Shown here one piece after another: positions 20,861 through 30,625 of a DNA stretch of 34,878 nt; the stretch's first letter is position 1, and every line of letters begins with the position of its first letter. Position numbers and translations under genes: made by a program. Origin of the DNA: Bacillota bacterium. Its GTDB lineage: Bacteria > Bacillota_I > Bacilli_A > Erysipelotrichales > Erysipelotrichaceae. Under the pieces are notes generated by a model. It was not told the DNA's origin. It ran no database searches and worked only from the letters and a program-made list of their open reading frames with translations. The stretch is from assembly GCA_021847325.1 (NCBI GenBank), contig JAJZTY010000005.1, positions 1 through 34,878 of the forward strand, written 5' to 3'.

Positions 20861-22094
20861 TGTATTCAAAGTCTTAAAGTTTGAACTGATGAGTATACTA
20901 AGTAAGAAATCCGTACAAGTTACTACGCTAATTATGTGTGTTGTGGTAGTACTAGCGACAAGTATTCCTACTGTTATGAATTTCTTTGATGATAAAAGTA
21001 ATTCGGATGATGAAACCACAATCACATATGAAGATCTTGGTTTTATGTCTAAATCAAGTGAAGTATCAATTGATTCATTAACGATATACTTTGGGAATGA
21101 TTTAAATGTTTATACGGATGAATCAAAACTAAGAGAAGATGTTCAAAGTGGTGTTATCAATAATGGTTATATTATAGAAGATACTCAAACAATTCGTAGT
21201 ATCGTTCAGAATAAAGGAATGTATAGTTCTACAGACCAAATGATGATCTCTATCTTACAACGTATTCAAAGAGATAAAGCATTCACTGAATTAGGGATTG
21301 ATCCAATGGTTGTGGATACCTTATCCAATACACCTATTACCATTAATGAAGAAGTACTCGGTAAAGATGCACAGTCCAGTTTCTTAATCTCTTATATCTT
21401 GATGTTTGCGGTGTATATGTTAGTCATTATGTATGGATCGTTTGTATCTACTTCTGTTGCACGTGAAAAAGATAACCGTACGATGGAAATACTCATCACA
21501 TCCACTCAACCGAGTGCTTTGATTGTTGGTAAAGTACTTGCGAATGCGATTGGTGGATTAGCTCAGTTCTCAGTGATATTAGCTGCAGGATTTATTGGGT
21601 ATTTTATTAACCAAGCAAGCTATCCAGAGTTTATTAGTCAAATGTTGTTTACGGGATTATCCTGGGATTCTATTCTTATTTTCTTAATATTTACAGCGAT
21701 TGGATATTTATTATATCTATTCCTATATGCATCTTTAGGATCACTCGTATCTAAAGTTGAAGATGTTGGTACATCTGTTACACCGATTACATTACTGTTC
21801 ATGGTTGCGTATATTACCGCATCGATCGGAATTAATGCGCCAACAAATATATTCGTAAAAATTGGTTCATTTGTACCATTTGTCGCAATCCTAGCGATGC
21901 CGATACGTTATTTCCTAACATCTGTTCCATTCATTGAATTGCTTATATCTATGGTATTAATGATTCTAACCAGTATTGGATTAGCTTATTTATCGATTAA
22001 GATTTATCGTTTAGGATCACTCAGTTATGGAAATAAGTTAGGATTTGTGAAGGCACTTAAGTTAATCTTTGCGAAAGATAATATTGATATATAA
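20844..22094 (+). CDS. ABC transporter permease (NatB/ABC-2 family)
   Basis: N-terminal TM, large extracytoplasmic domain, then SVAREKDNRTMEILITSTQPSALIVGKVLA; overlaps the ATPase gene. Confidence 0.92.
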   Translation: MKNMHNVFKVLKFELMSILSKKSVQVTTLIMCVVVVLATSIPTVMNFFDDKSNSDDETTITYEDLGFMSKSSEVSIDSLTIYFGNDLNVYTDESKLREDVQSGVINNGYIIEDTQTIRSIVQNKGMYSSTDQMMISILQRIQRDKAFTELGIDPMVVDTLSNTPITINEEVLGKDAQSSFLISYILMFAVYMLVIMYGSFVSTSVAREKDNRTMEILITSTQPSALIVGKVLANAIGGLAQFSVILAAGFIGYFINQASYPEFISQMLFTGLSWDSILIFLIFTAIGYLLYLFLYASLGSLVSKVEDVGTSVTPITLLFMVAYITASIGINAPTNIFVKIGSFVPFVAILAMPIRYFLTSVPFIELLISMVLMILTSIGLAYLSIKIYRLGSLSYGNKLGFVKALKLIFAKDNIDI

Positions 22095-22119
22095 AAATGG
22101 AGACTTTCTCTCCATTTTT
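22093..22119. terminator. Bidirectional intrinsic terminator between convergent genes
   Basis: AAAAATGGAGA-CTTTC-TCTCCATTTTT; A and U tracts on both sides. Confidence 0.85.
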
Positions 22120-23289
22120 TTATTTTTGAATTTTAGGCAATCCACTAAAGTTATTCTCAATATAATAATTACCATTACTGCCATTCCATACTATGGATAA
22201 ATCATTGAAATGCCACCATTCTGAAGCAATAGGAATTAATCCAGAATTAGTCGCATATTTTTGAAGTTTTATAGCATATTCATTCATGTGATCAGATAAT
22301 TCTGATTCTAGCCATGCAGTTGTTGATTTTGAATCGACAGGCATTTTGAATGTTACTGCATCAACACTTAGTTCATGAATTTCTGTAGGCATATCATACT
22401 CAGTGTAGTCTGTTACAACTTTATACTCGTAATCTCCTGCCGTTCGAACTTCGATGTTATTGACTTTGCCTAAACTCATATCAACAGCCAATCCTTTTTG
22501 ATGGTTTGAAACACTTGTAGAGATAAACCATCCAATGTTCCAAGGATATGTTGTAAGGCCTTCTAAAACCTTACTGTTATCTATAGAAAGTTGTCTTAAA
22601 TTATCCACAATTCTTTTTTGGACTTCGAGAGGTCTAAAGGCTTCATAAACAATAAGAGTATTCCCTTCTTTTAATGCTAATTGTTGAGTTTGAAATATCT
22701 TTGGTGCCATCTCATATAATATAGGCACAATATACATGTCTTTATTAAACCGTTTACTATATTCTTGAGCATCATAATGAGAGAGATTTGTTACATTAGG
22801 TATATCCAAATAAGATGATTTTAGTTTAGACGAATAAGAGTTTGAAATATCATAAACAATAGACGGAATTATATCAGGTAGATTGATAAAACAATTATCA
22901 TGCAACACCCACCCTAACTCATTTTCAAAGTTAATTTGCCACCAATCTCCTTGTTCAGATAAGATAGTAAATCCATAACCTGGATTAACTCTATAAATAA
23001 TATCCGAACTTGTATTAGGTTGGGAATAGATAGTTAGTGGAGCTGACGCAAATCCACTTGATCCATTAATCGGTAATTCAAGTTTTCCACCTTCATCAAG
23101 ATAGTTAATATATACTTTTTCTTTAACTGGATTATCCACTATAATTTTCTCATTATCAAATTCATTATTTTGAAAGTAAATCTTATACACAATAAAAGAC
23201 AAAGCAAAAATAATTATTAGACTTAAAAGACCAATAATCCATTTTAATTTATTTCGCTTTAATCTTTTTCGTTTCATTTTAGTTTCCAA
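22120..23289 (-). CDS. M15-family D-Ala-D-Ala dipeptidase/carboxypeptidase-like (VanX/VanY-like) protein with SH3b-like segment and N-terminal TM
   Basis: SH3-like APLTIYSQPNTSSDIIYRVNPGYGFTILSEQGDWWQINFENELGWV; EAFRPLEVQ, SNHQKGLAVDMSLG (metal ligands), ASEWWHFND. Confidence 0.83.
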   Translation of the reverse strand: METKMKRKRLKRNKLKWIIGLLSLIIIFALSFIVYKIYFQNNEFDNEKIIVDNPVKEKVYINYLDEGGKLELPINGSSGFASAPLTIYSQPNTSSDIIYRVNPGYGFTILSEQGDWWQINFENELGWVLHDNCFINLPDIIPSIVYDISNSYSSKLKSSYLDIPNVTNLSHYDAQEYSKRFNKDMYIVPILYEMAPKIFQTQQLALKEGNTLIVYEAFRPLEVQKRIVDNLRQLSIDNSKVLEGLTTYPWNIGWFISTSVSNHQKGLAVDMSLGKVNNIEVRTAGDYEYKVVTDYTEYDMPTEIHELSVDAVTFKMPVDSKSTTAWLESELSDHMNEYAIKLQKYATNSGLIPIASEWWHFNDLSIVWNGSNGNYYIENNFSGLPKIQK

Positions 23290-24016
23290 ATAGTTGAGAT
23301 AATGTAGTAAATTTGTCTATAAAATATAAAACTAATAAATGTAAAGGATAGAAAACATAAAAGAATAGTGATGAAAATTTTGATTTCTTTCCTAATTTCC
23401 CATTGTACATAGCAATAAATGGAATAGCAAGTACAAAAGCCATTTGGTACCAATGTGGGTATACAGAGTGATTGAATCCATAATTTACAAATGTTGGGAT
23501 TAAATGAAATATCAATCCAATAATAACAAACGAATAGATTTGGTATTTAAGATTATTGCGAAACACTCCAAACCCTACAATCCAAAGAACCGCTACATAG
23601 TTCCAGTTCGCTCTTAGAGAAAAGAAACAAGCAAGTAACAATACAATGACTTTAACAAACCTATTATACCGATCATCCTTTATCACGATTAATGCGATTA
23701 ACCCCATTGCTAGACTCCAAATCACACTAGTGGCTTGAAAGAATTCAAAACCGAATAGCAAGTTATAAGGTATATGCGACACTAGTGCGAAGAGAAGTAA
23801 TCGTGATGCATATCTGTACTTATTTGACGTATAAAAATAACCTTCAGCAATAAAATAACAAATAATTGGTGCAGATAATCGTCCTGGAACTCTTAATAAA
23901 ATTCCTAGGATTGTATCATGCGGGTAAAAAACTGCAATAAAATGGTCAAAAAACATAGCAATTATAGCAATTGTTTTTAGTTTATTTGCAGTGAGTAATT
24001 GTGGAAGTTTCATCAT
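23279..24016 (-). CDS. TraX-family membrane protein
   Basis: LTANKLKTIAIIAMFFDHFIAVF...LLRVPGRLSAPIICYFIAEGYFYTSNKYRYASRLLLFALVSHIPYNL matches TraX-like proteins. ORF track opens at 24067; ATG ATG at 24016/24013 follows an AAAGGA SD. Confidence 0.85.
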   Translation of the reverse strand: MMKLPQLLTANKLKTIAIIAMFFDHFIAVFYPHDTILGILLRVPGRLSAPIICYFIAEGYFYTSNKYRYASRLLLFALVSHIPYNLLFGFEFFQATSVIWSLAMGLIALIVIKDDRYNRFVKVIVLLLACFFSLRANWNYVAVLWIVGFGVFRNNLKYQIYSFVIIGLIFHLIPTFVNYGFNHSVYPHWYQMAFVLAIPFIAMYNGKLGKKSKFSSLFFYVFYPLHLLVLYFIDKFTTLSQLFGN

Positions 24017-24032
24017 TATTGAATATCCTTTG

Positions 24033-25925
24033 TCATCTAAATTTTCTATCATAGAGCAAGGCTGCATTTAATACAATTAATACAGATCCTGCATTGTGAA
24101 CAAGTGCTCCTGCAATAGGATTAAGTAAGCCAAGAACAGACATGCTTACTGCAATTACATTTATTATCATAGACATTGTAATATTAAACTTTATCGTATT
24201 TATCGTAGCCTTAGATAATCTTTTTAAATAGGAGATATTTGTTAAATCATCATTCATCAGTGCGATATCTGCAGCCTCTATCGCAATATCACTTCCCATA
24301 CTACCCATTGCGACCCCAACGTGTGCTGTTTTTAAGGCTGGCGCATCATTAACCCCATCTCCAATCATACAAACAATATGACCTTCTTTTTGAAGCAACT
24401 CTATTTTACTAACTTTTTCATCTGGTAATAAATCAGAGTACACAGAACTTATCCCAACACTTTGTGCAATATGATTTGCGGTAATCGTATTATCACCAGT
24501 TAACAATATAGTATTAGTCCCTAACTCTTTTAAATTGCGAACCATATCTAGTGCATTTAATCGAATAGTATCAGCTAATGAAATAACTCCAACACAATTA
24601 TTATTTATACCAACGAGAATTGTCGCTTTGCCCTCACTTCGATATTGTTCCAACTTATCGTAAACTATTTGTTCAATAGTAATACCTAAACTTAATAAGT
24701 ACTTTTCATTACCGCAGATTACATTATATTCATTTACTTTTGCTTGAACACCTTTTCCTGGTATCATTTCAAATTGAGTTGAACTTAAAACATCGATTCG
24801 TTGATTTCGAGCATACTCAACAATTGCTTTAGCAATCGGATGTTCACTTTTTGATTCTGCAGATGCTGTTAAGGATACTATATCTTCAATCAACACGTTG
24901 TTAAATGAAGTTATTTCATCAACGGTTAACTTCCCGTGAGTAATGGTACCAGTTTTATCAAACGCTATCGTATCTACATGTCCCATATTCTCTAAAGCAA
25001 TACCTGATTTAATGATGATACCACGCTTTGTAGATTGACCGATTGCAGCAACTATTGAAGTTGGGGTTGCTAATGATAACGCACATGGACAGAATACAAT
25101 TAACACTGTTACAGCACGATTAAGGGCACCAGTTGCATTTACTCCTAGAAATAATGCAATAAAATAAGCACTTATTGCTATTAGCAATGCAATTGGTACT
25201 AACCAAATTGCCCACTTATCTACAATTCTTTGGGTAGGAGCTTTATTATTTTCAGCTTCTTTTACTAAATTTATAAGTTTTTGCAAAGATGAATCTTGCC
25301 CAACATTGGTTGCTTCAATATCAATTGATCCAAAACAATTAACAGTTCCACAGAAAACTTTATCACCAACAGATTTATCAATAGGTAATGATTCACCTGT
25401 CACAATTGATTGGTCGACAGAAGTATTTCCATTCACAATAAGACCATCTACAGTGATAGCTTCACCTGGTAAAATTCTTATAATATCTTTAACTTTAATT
25501 TCATTAAATGGGATAATTTCTTCAACTTCTTTTCCGTGTATTACTTTAATGCGTCTTCCTTCTGTTGGAGTTAATGAGATTAAATTCTCTAACCCTTTTT
25601 TAGCACGATTGATGGTTAGATCTTCTAGGATTGCACCAATAGCCATAATAAAAGCTACTTCACCGGCAGCGAATATTTCACCAATATAGATTGATGCTAT
25701 CATTGCAATAGAAATCAGAAGCGCAGAAGATATCCATTTTTTATAAATTAATCGTGTAATTGCGAGATACAGTAAAGGGTAACCTGAAATTAATATTGTG
25801 ATCCAGGCTGGATCAAATGCTAATTTCTTTCCGCTAAGTAATAATAATAAACTTACAAGCAAACTGATTCCTGATACAATAGTCATCTTTAATCCTGAAA
25901 AATAATCACTAATATTTAATAACAT
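24033..25925 (-). CDS. P1B-type heavy-metal translocating P-type ATPase without N-terminal metal-binding domain
   Basis: CPCALSLATP, AFDKTGTITHG, MIGDGVNDAPALKTAHVGVAMG, HP motif SEHPIAKAI, last TM GALVHNAGSVLIVLNAALL. Confidence 0.94.
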   Translation of the reverse strand: MLLNISDYFSGLKMTIVSGISLLVSLLLLLSGKKLAFDPAWITILISGYPLLYLAITRLIYKKWISSALLISIAMIASIYIGEIFAAGEVAFIMAIGAILEDLTINRAKKGLENLISLTPTEGRRIKVIHGKEVEEIIPFNEIKVKDIIRILPGEAITVDGLIVNGNTSVDQSIVTGESLPIDKSVGDKVFCGTVNCFGSIDIEATNVGQDSSLQKLINLVKEAENNKAPTQRIVDKWAIWLVPIALLIAISAYFIALFLGVNATGALNRAVTVLIVFCPCALSLATPTSIVAAIGQSTKRGIIIKSGIALENMGHVDTIAFDKTGTITHGKLTVDEITSFNNVLIEDIVSLTASAESKSEHPIAKAIVEYARNQRIDVLSSTQFEMIPGKGVQAKVNEYNVICGNEKYLLSLGITIEQIVYDKLEQYRSEGKATILVGINNNCVGVISLADTIRLNALDMVRNLKELGTNTILLTGDNTITANHIAQSVGISSVYSDLLPDEKVSKIELLQKEGHIVCMIGDGVNDAPALKTAHVGVAMGSMGSDIAIEAADIALMNDDLTNISYLKRLSKATINTIKFNITMSMIINVIAVSMSVLGLLNPIAGALVHNAGSVLIVLNAALLYDRKFR

Positions 25926-26075
25926 AATGATTTTCTACCTATTTATGATACACTCTATTCAGTATCTTATATATTGTACCTTATTTATAGTATGTTTATT
26001 ATAAATTATGAAGAGTCAAAAGTATTAATATATACAGTATTGAACATTATTTAACATTTGTCTATTGGAGGATAT

Positions 26076-26645
26076 ATGGATCGAAGACAATTAAAAACCA
26101 AACAATCTATACTTAGTGCTTTTAGCCAACTTTTGTCATATAAGAATTATTCTAAGATAACGGTTCAAGATATTATTGATGAAGCTAACATTGGTAGAAG
26201 TACTTTCTATTCACATTTTGAAACTAAGGATGCATTATTAAAGTCTATTTGTGAAGAAATATTTGAACATGTTTTCTCTGATAATCTTGATAGTGAAAAA
26301 ACACATGATTTTTCATATTCAAATGGCGATATTCATTCGATGATAACTCATATTTTGTATCACTTAAAAGATAACAAGAATAATATTATAGGAATACTAA
26401 AAGGCGAGAGTAGTGAGATGTTTATATTTTTCTTTAAACAATATCTTAATGAAAGAATTATTTCAAAAATTCTCATTTCGCAAAATAAACAAAATAGTAT
26501 ACTACCCTTTGATTTTTTGACGAATCATATTTCGGGTAGTTTTGTAGAAATGGTTCATTGGTGGATCACAAATGATATGAAACAAAAGCCAGAAGATTTA
26601 TCCTTTATGTTTATGAGTGTTATATCCCCAATATTTAAGGGTTAA
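26076..26645 (+). CDS. TetR/AcrR-family transcriptional regulator
   Basis: MDRRQLKTKQSILSAFSQLLSYKNYSKITVQDIIDEANIGRSTFYSHFETKDALL. ORF track opens at a TTG (26058); ATG at 26076 follows GGAGG. Confidence 0.92.
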   Translation: MDRRQLKTKQSILSAFSQLLSYKNYSKITVQDIIDEANIGRSTFYSHFETKDALLKSICEEIFEHVFSDNLDSEKTHDFSYSNGDIHSMITHILYHLKDNKNNIIGILKGESSEMFIFFFKQYLNERIISKILISQNKQNSILPFDFLTNHISGSFVEMVHWWITNDMKQKPEDLSFMFMSVISPIFKG

Positions 26646-27066
26646 TATGTGACATTTGCTTAAAATATGAATAAAGAGCATCATATAAATGAAATTCGCG
26701 CTCTAAAGTTACATTATCATTTTCAGCGTTTAAACGATAACCTGTTGCGAAAACATCTAATGCATATGCTAATGCATTTTCATTCCCTCTATCTGTATCC
26801 GCAAATCTAACAATTTCTTGTAGTTTTACTAACGCTATATCATTTGTTAAATTATATTTTTTTACGATCGCATCAAATGAACAATCATCACCATGATGCC
26901 CAAGTTCTACACCTTTCATGTCAAATGGTATACCGTCTAGTATAGTCAGTGGATCTGTATCTTTTGGTACAAATACAAATTCTGCATCTTTATCCACAAA
27001 ATTCTTAATCAACCAAGGACATGCAACTCTATCCACATGTACATGTTCGCGTGTTACCCATTTCAT
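26635..27066 (-). CDS. Stand-alone ChrB-like (chromate resistance protein) C-terminal domain protein
   Basis: MKWVTREHVHVDRVACPWLIKNFVDKDAEFVFVP; ATG at 27066 follows AAGGAG. 11-bp convergent overlap with the TetR gene. Confidence 0.8.
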   Translation of the reverse strand: MKWVTREHVHVDRVACPWLIKNFVDKDAEFVFVPKDTDPLTILDGIPFDMKGVELGHHGDDCSFDAIVKKYNLTNDIALVKLQEIVRFADTDRGNENALAYALDVFATGYRLNAENDNVTLEREFHLYDALYSYFKQMSHINP

Positions 27067-27200
27067 TATTTGGTTCTCCTTAAAGGAATCTGAGTTCATT
27101 TAAGTATAAACACTATATTTCAAATTATACAAACTATTTGATAATTATTTAAATAGTTACTCTTTATTCTACTTACATATTTGATATTATTCCAAGTAAT

Positions 27201-27226
27201 AAAAAACACGTTGTTTATAACGTGTT
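27201..27226 (-). terminator. Intrinsic terminator after lysS
   Basis: Minus strand AACACGTT-ATAAAC-AACGTGTT-TTTT. Confidence 0.85.
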
Positions 27227-27240
27227 GATTAAATTAAATA

Positions 27241-28731
27241 TTAATCTCTATGTCTCATGTGTGGGAATAGGATAACTTCACGAATGGTTTCTGAGTTCGT
27301 TAACAACATAACCAATCGGTCAATCCCAATACCTAATCCACCCGTTGGAGGCATACCATATTCTAGGGATTCTACGAAATCGACATCCATTTCATTGGCT
27401 TCATCGTTTCCTAGATCCTTTTCTTTCATTTGTTCCTCAAAGCGTTCTCTTTGATCAATTGGATCATTGAGTTCTGAGAAGGCATTAGCGTATTCACGTC
27501 CATCTATAAAGAGTTCAAAACGATCAGTGAATCGTGGATCTTCTTGGTTCTTCTTCGCAAGTGGAGAAATTTCAATTGGATGACCATATACGAATGTAGG
27601 TTGAATCATTGCCTTTTCTGCATAGTGTTCAAAGAATAGATTCAAGATATGACCAAAGGATTGTTGGTGTTTAAGAACTTCAATGTGATGTTCCTTCGCA
27701 ACTTTGAGAGCTTCTTCAATCGTATTGATTTTGAAGAAATCTACTCCACTGGTTTCTCTAACCGCATCGACCATATGAATTCTGCGGTATGGTCCTTTTA
27801 GTTCAATCATTTTATCTGCCCATGGAACTTCAGTTTTACCTAATACTTCCATAGCGACAGATTCTAAACAGTTTTCAATAACTTCCATCATACCTGGCAT
27901 ATCTGAGTAGGCTAAGTACGCTTCTACGGTCGTGAATTCAGGGTTATGTTTAGGACTCATACCTTCATTTCGGAATAAACGTCCAATTTCATATACACCT
28001 TCTAGTCCACCAACAATTAATCGTTTGAGAGGTAATTCTGTAGCGATTCTTAAGTAAAAATCCATATCTAAGGTATTATGATGGGTCACGAAAGGACGTG
28101 CAGCAGCACCCCCTAGAATCGGTTGTAGAACAGGTGTTTCAACTTCAATCATGCCTAAACCATCAAAATAGTGTTGAAGAGCACGAATGATTCTTGGACG
28201 CAACATCGCAACACGACGAGCATTTTCATTTACGATAAGATCGACATAACGTCTACGATAACGTTCTTCCACATCAGCTAAACCATGGAATTTATCTGGT
28301 AATGGTCTTAATGCTTTAGTAAGATGCGTTAATTTCTCAGCTTTAATAGAAATCTCACCATGGTTTGTTCTAAAGACATGGCCTTCAATCCCAACAATGT
28401 CTCCTAAATCTGCTTCAGTAAAAATTTCAAACTCTAATTCTGATACTGAATCTTTACGAACATACACTTGAATTTGACCATCACGATCTAATAAATGCAT
28501 GAATCCTGCTTTACCCATTTCACGTTTGGTCATAATACGACCTGCGATAATCACATGCTCATTGACTTCCGCAATCTCTTCTTTTGTGTTATGTTCATAC
28601 TTATTTAGTATTTCTAAACTATGATGCGTCGTCTTAAATGCAGAACCAAAAGGATCAACTCCCTTATCTTTTAATGCCTGCATTTTCTCGCGTCTTATAC
28701 GCTCATACTCATTTAATGTGTGTTCTTCCAT
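27241..28731 (-). CDS. lysS: Lysyl-tRNA synthetase (class II)
   Basis: [77 protein letters not shown]. Confidence 0.97.
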   Translation of the reverse strand: MEEHTLNEYERIRREKMQALKDKGVDPFGSAFKTTHHSLEILNKYEHNTKEEIAEVNEHVIIAGRIMTKREMGKAGFMHLLDRDGQIQVYVRKDSVSELEFEIFTEADLGDIVGIEGHVFRTNHGEISIKAEKLTHLTKALRPLPDKFHGLADVEERYRRRYVDLIVNENARRVAMLRPRIIRALQHYFDGLGMIEVETPVLQPILGGAAARPFVTHHNTLDMDFYLRIATELPLKRLIVGGLEGVYEIGRLFRNEGMSPKHNPEFTTVEAYLAYSDMPGMMEVIENCLESVAMEVLGKTEVPWADKMIELKGPYRRIHMVDAVRETSGVDFFKINTIEEALKVAKEHHIEVLKHQQSFGHILNLFFEHYAEKAMIQPTFVYGHPIEISPLAKKNQEDPRFTDRFELFIDGREYANAFSELNDPIDQRERFEEQMKEKDLGNDEANEMDVDFVESLEYGMPPTGGLGIGIDRLVMLLTNSETIREVILFPHMRHRD

Positions 28732-28733
28732 TT

Positions 28734-29717
28734 TTACCTCGCAGACTCACCAATTTGTGAGTCATAATAATCCTTCAATATTCTATCAAATTCTTGAAAA
28801 CTTTTCATCTGTGATATTCTATCTTTTACTTTATGACTATTAGGCAATCCCTTAAGATACCAACTTAAATGACTCCTCATCTCTTTTAAGGCAATATCTT
28901 CACCCTTTAATTCTATCAGTTTTAATGCATGTTTACGTGCACTATCAAATCGATCTATCATAGTAAGTTCAGACACAGGATTACCATTTAATCCTTCTAT
29001 CAATTCACGCACTAGCCAAGGCTGCCCTAAGACACCTCTACCAATCATAATCGCATCACATTTAGTATACCCAAGAACCCATTTAGCTTGTTCAACGGTA
29101 GTAATATCTCCATTCGCAATAATTGGGATATTCGCATTCTCTTTAACTTGCTTGATTAAATCAAATGTCGCATTTCCACTATACATTTGAGCTCGTGTAC
29201 GACCATGAATCGCAATTGCGCTCGCACCTGCAAGTTCTAATCCTTTTGCCATATGTAGAACATTAATTGATTTATCATCCCAACCTAAACGTATTTTAAC
29301 CGTAACAGGTTTCTTAACATTCTTGACGATTTCTTCTACGATTCTAAAGGCATGTTCAGGTGTTTTCATTAAAGAAGCACCACCAGAACCTTTCACAATC
29401 TTTGGGACTGGACATCCCATATTGATATCAATGATATCGCATTGGGTTTGAGTATCTAGATACTTTGCGGCTTCTACCATTGATTCAATATCTTCCCCAA
29501 AAAGCTGTAAAGCGATAGGATGTTCATCCTCAAACACTTGAGTCATTTCTATTGTTTTAACATTCTTATATACAATCGCTTTATCCGATATCATTTCACT
29601 GTAAATTAATGCCGGTTTATATTGAGCCACAATCGAACGAAAAGCTGGATTACTTACTCCAGCCATTGGCGCAATTACGATAGGATTACTAAACTCTATT
29701 TCTCTAATTTTCCACAT
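28734..29717 (-). CDS. dusB: tRNA-dihydrouridine synthase
   Basis: [62 protein letters not shown]. Confidence 0.95.
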   Translation of the reverse strand: MWKIREIEFSNPIVIAPMAGVSNPAFRSIVAQYKPALIYSEMISDKAIVYKNVKTIEMTQVFEDEHPIALQLFGEDIESMVEAAKYLDTQTQCDIIDINMGCPVPKIVKGSGGASLMKTPEHAFRIVEEIVKNVKKPVTVKIRLGWDDKSINVLHMAKGLELAGASAIAIHGRTRAQMYSGNATFDLIKQVKENANIPIIANGDITTVEQAKWVLGYTKCDAIMIGRGVLGQPWLVRELIEGLNGNPVSELTMIDRFDSARKHALKLIELKGEDIALKEMRSHLSWYLKGLPNSHKVKDRISQMKSFQEFDRILKDYYDSQIGESAR

Positions 29718-30586
29718 TAACTCTTATTAAGAATTGACTTCAATTCATCCTCACTAAAATGGTAACTTTCATTACAGAAATGACATGTTATTTCTGTTCC
29801 ATGATCTTCATGAATCATCGCTTGAATTTCAGTCTTAGAAACAGTTGAAAGAGCTTCAAACATACGATCACGACTACATGAACATTTAAATTGTACTGTA
29901 CTCATTCCAAGTACTTCTACATCTTGAAACAAACTCTCAATTAATGTATTAGGCGTAAATCCTTCATGAATTAATTGTGAGATTGGTTTTAAATGCTTGA
30001 TGACATCTTCGGCAATTAAAATATCTGTCTCTGTCGCATGTGGCATCATTTGAATTAGTATACCGCCTGCCGCAACTACTTCACTGTTTTCGTTAACCAA
30101 TACACCTAAGGATACTGCAGATGGAGTTTGTTCACTTAGTGTAAAATAATACGCAAAGTCTTCCGCTATCTCCCCTGTTTGAAGTTGTACAGTTCCAGTG
30201 AAATCATCTTTTAAACTTAAATCTTTTATAACTCGTAATGTCCCATCACGCCCTACTGCAGCCCCAACATCTAATTTCTTTGTTTGTTCATTCATAATGT
30301 GAACTTCAGGATTAGCAACAAATCCACGAACTTCACAATGACTATTTGCGTCAACTAAGATTGTGCCTAAAGGACCACCACCATTAATCTGAATCATTAC
30401 ATTTTCTTTCTCAGACTTTAACATTGAACCTAAAATAGCACCTATGGTGAGTGTTCTTCCTAATGCGGCTGAAGCGGTTGGAAACGTACGATGTCTTTCA
30501 CATGCTTCTTTAACCGTATTGGTTGAATCAACAACAATTATTCTTATAGCTCCTTCATGAGCTAAACCCTTAATTAAAGTATCCAT
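29717..30586 (-). CDS. hslO: Hsp33 redox-regulated chaperone
   Basis: C-terminal zinc-binding CSCSRDR and CHFCNESYHF; ATG at 30586 (MDTLIKGLAHEGAIRI) preferred over the GTG at 30601. Confidence 0.95.
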   Translation of the reverse strand: MDTLIKGLAHEGAIRIIVVDSTNTVKEACERHRTFPTASAALGRTLTIGAILGSMLKSEKENVMIQINGGGPLGTILVDANSHCEVRGFVANPEVHIMNEQTKKLDVGAAVGRDGTLRVIKDLSLKDDFTGTVQLQTGEIAEDFAYYFTLSEQTPSAVSLGVLVNENSEVVAAGGILIQMMPHATETDILIAEDVIKHLKPISQLIHEGFTPNTLIESLFQDVEVLGMSTVQFKCSCSRDRMFEALSTVSKTEIQAMIHEDHGTEITCHFCNESYHFSEDELKSILNKS

Positions 30587-30601
30587 ATGTTCTCTTTCCA
30601 C

Positions 30602-30625
30602 AAAAAACCCCTGTTATCAGGGGTT
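30602..30625 (-). terminator. Intrinsic terminator/attenuator between ftsH and hslO
   Basis: Minus strand AACCCCTG-ATAA-CAGGGGTT-TTTT; overlaps the ftsH stop codon. Confidence 0.85.

Noticed and set aside
20792-21025. Antisense ORF across the natA/natB junction
   Set aside because: Opposite to two overlapping, well-supported ABC transporter genes; no domain.
23279-24067. TraX as evidence of a conjugative element
   Set aside because: TraX-family proteins are common on Firmicute chromosomes and no other conjugation genes are present.
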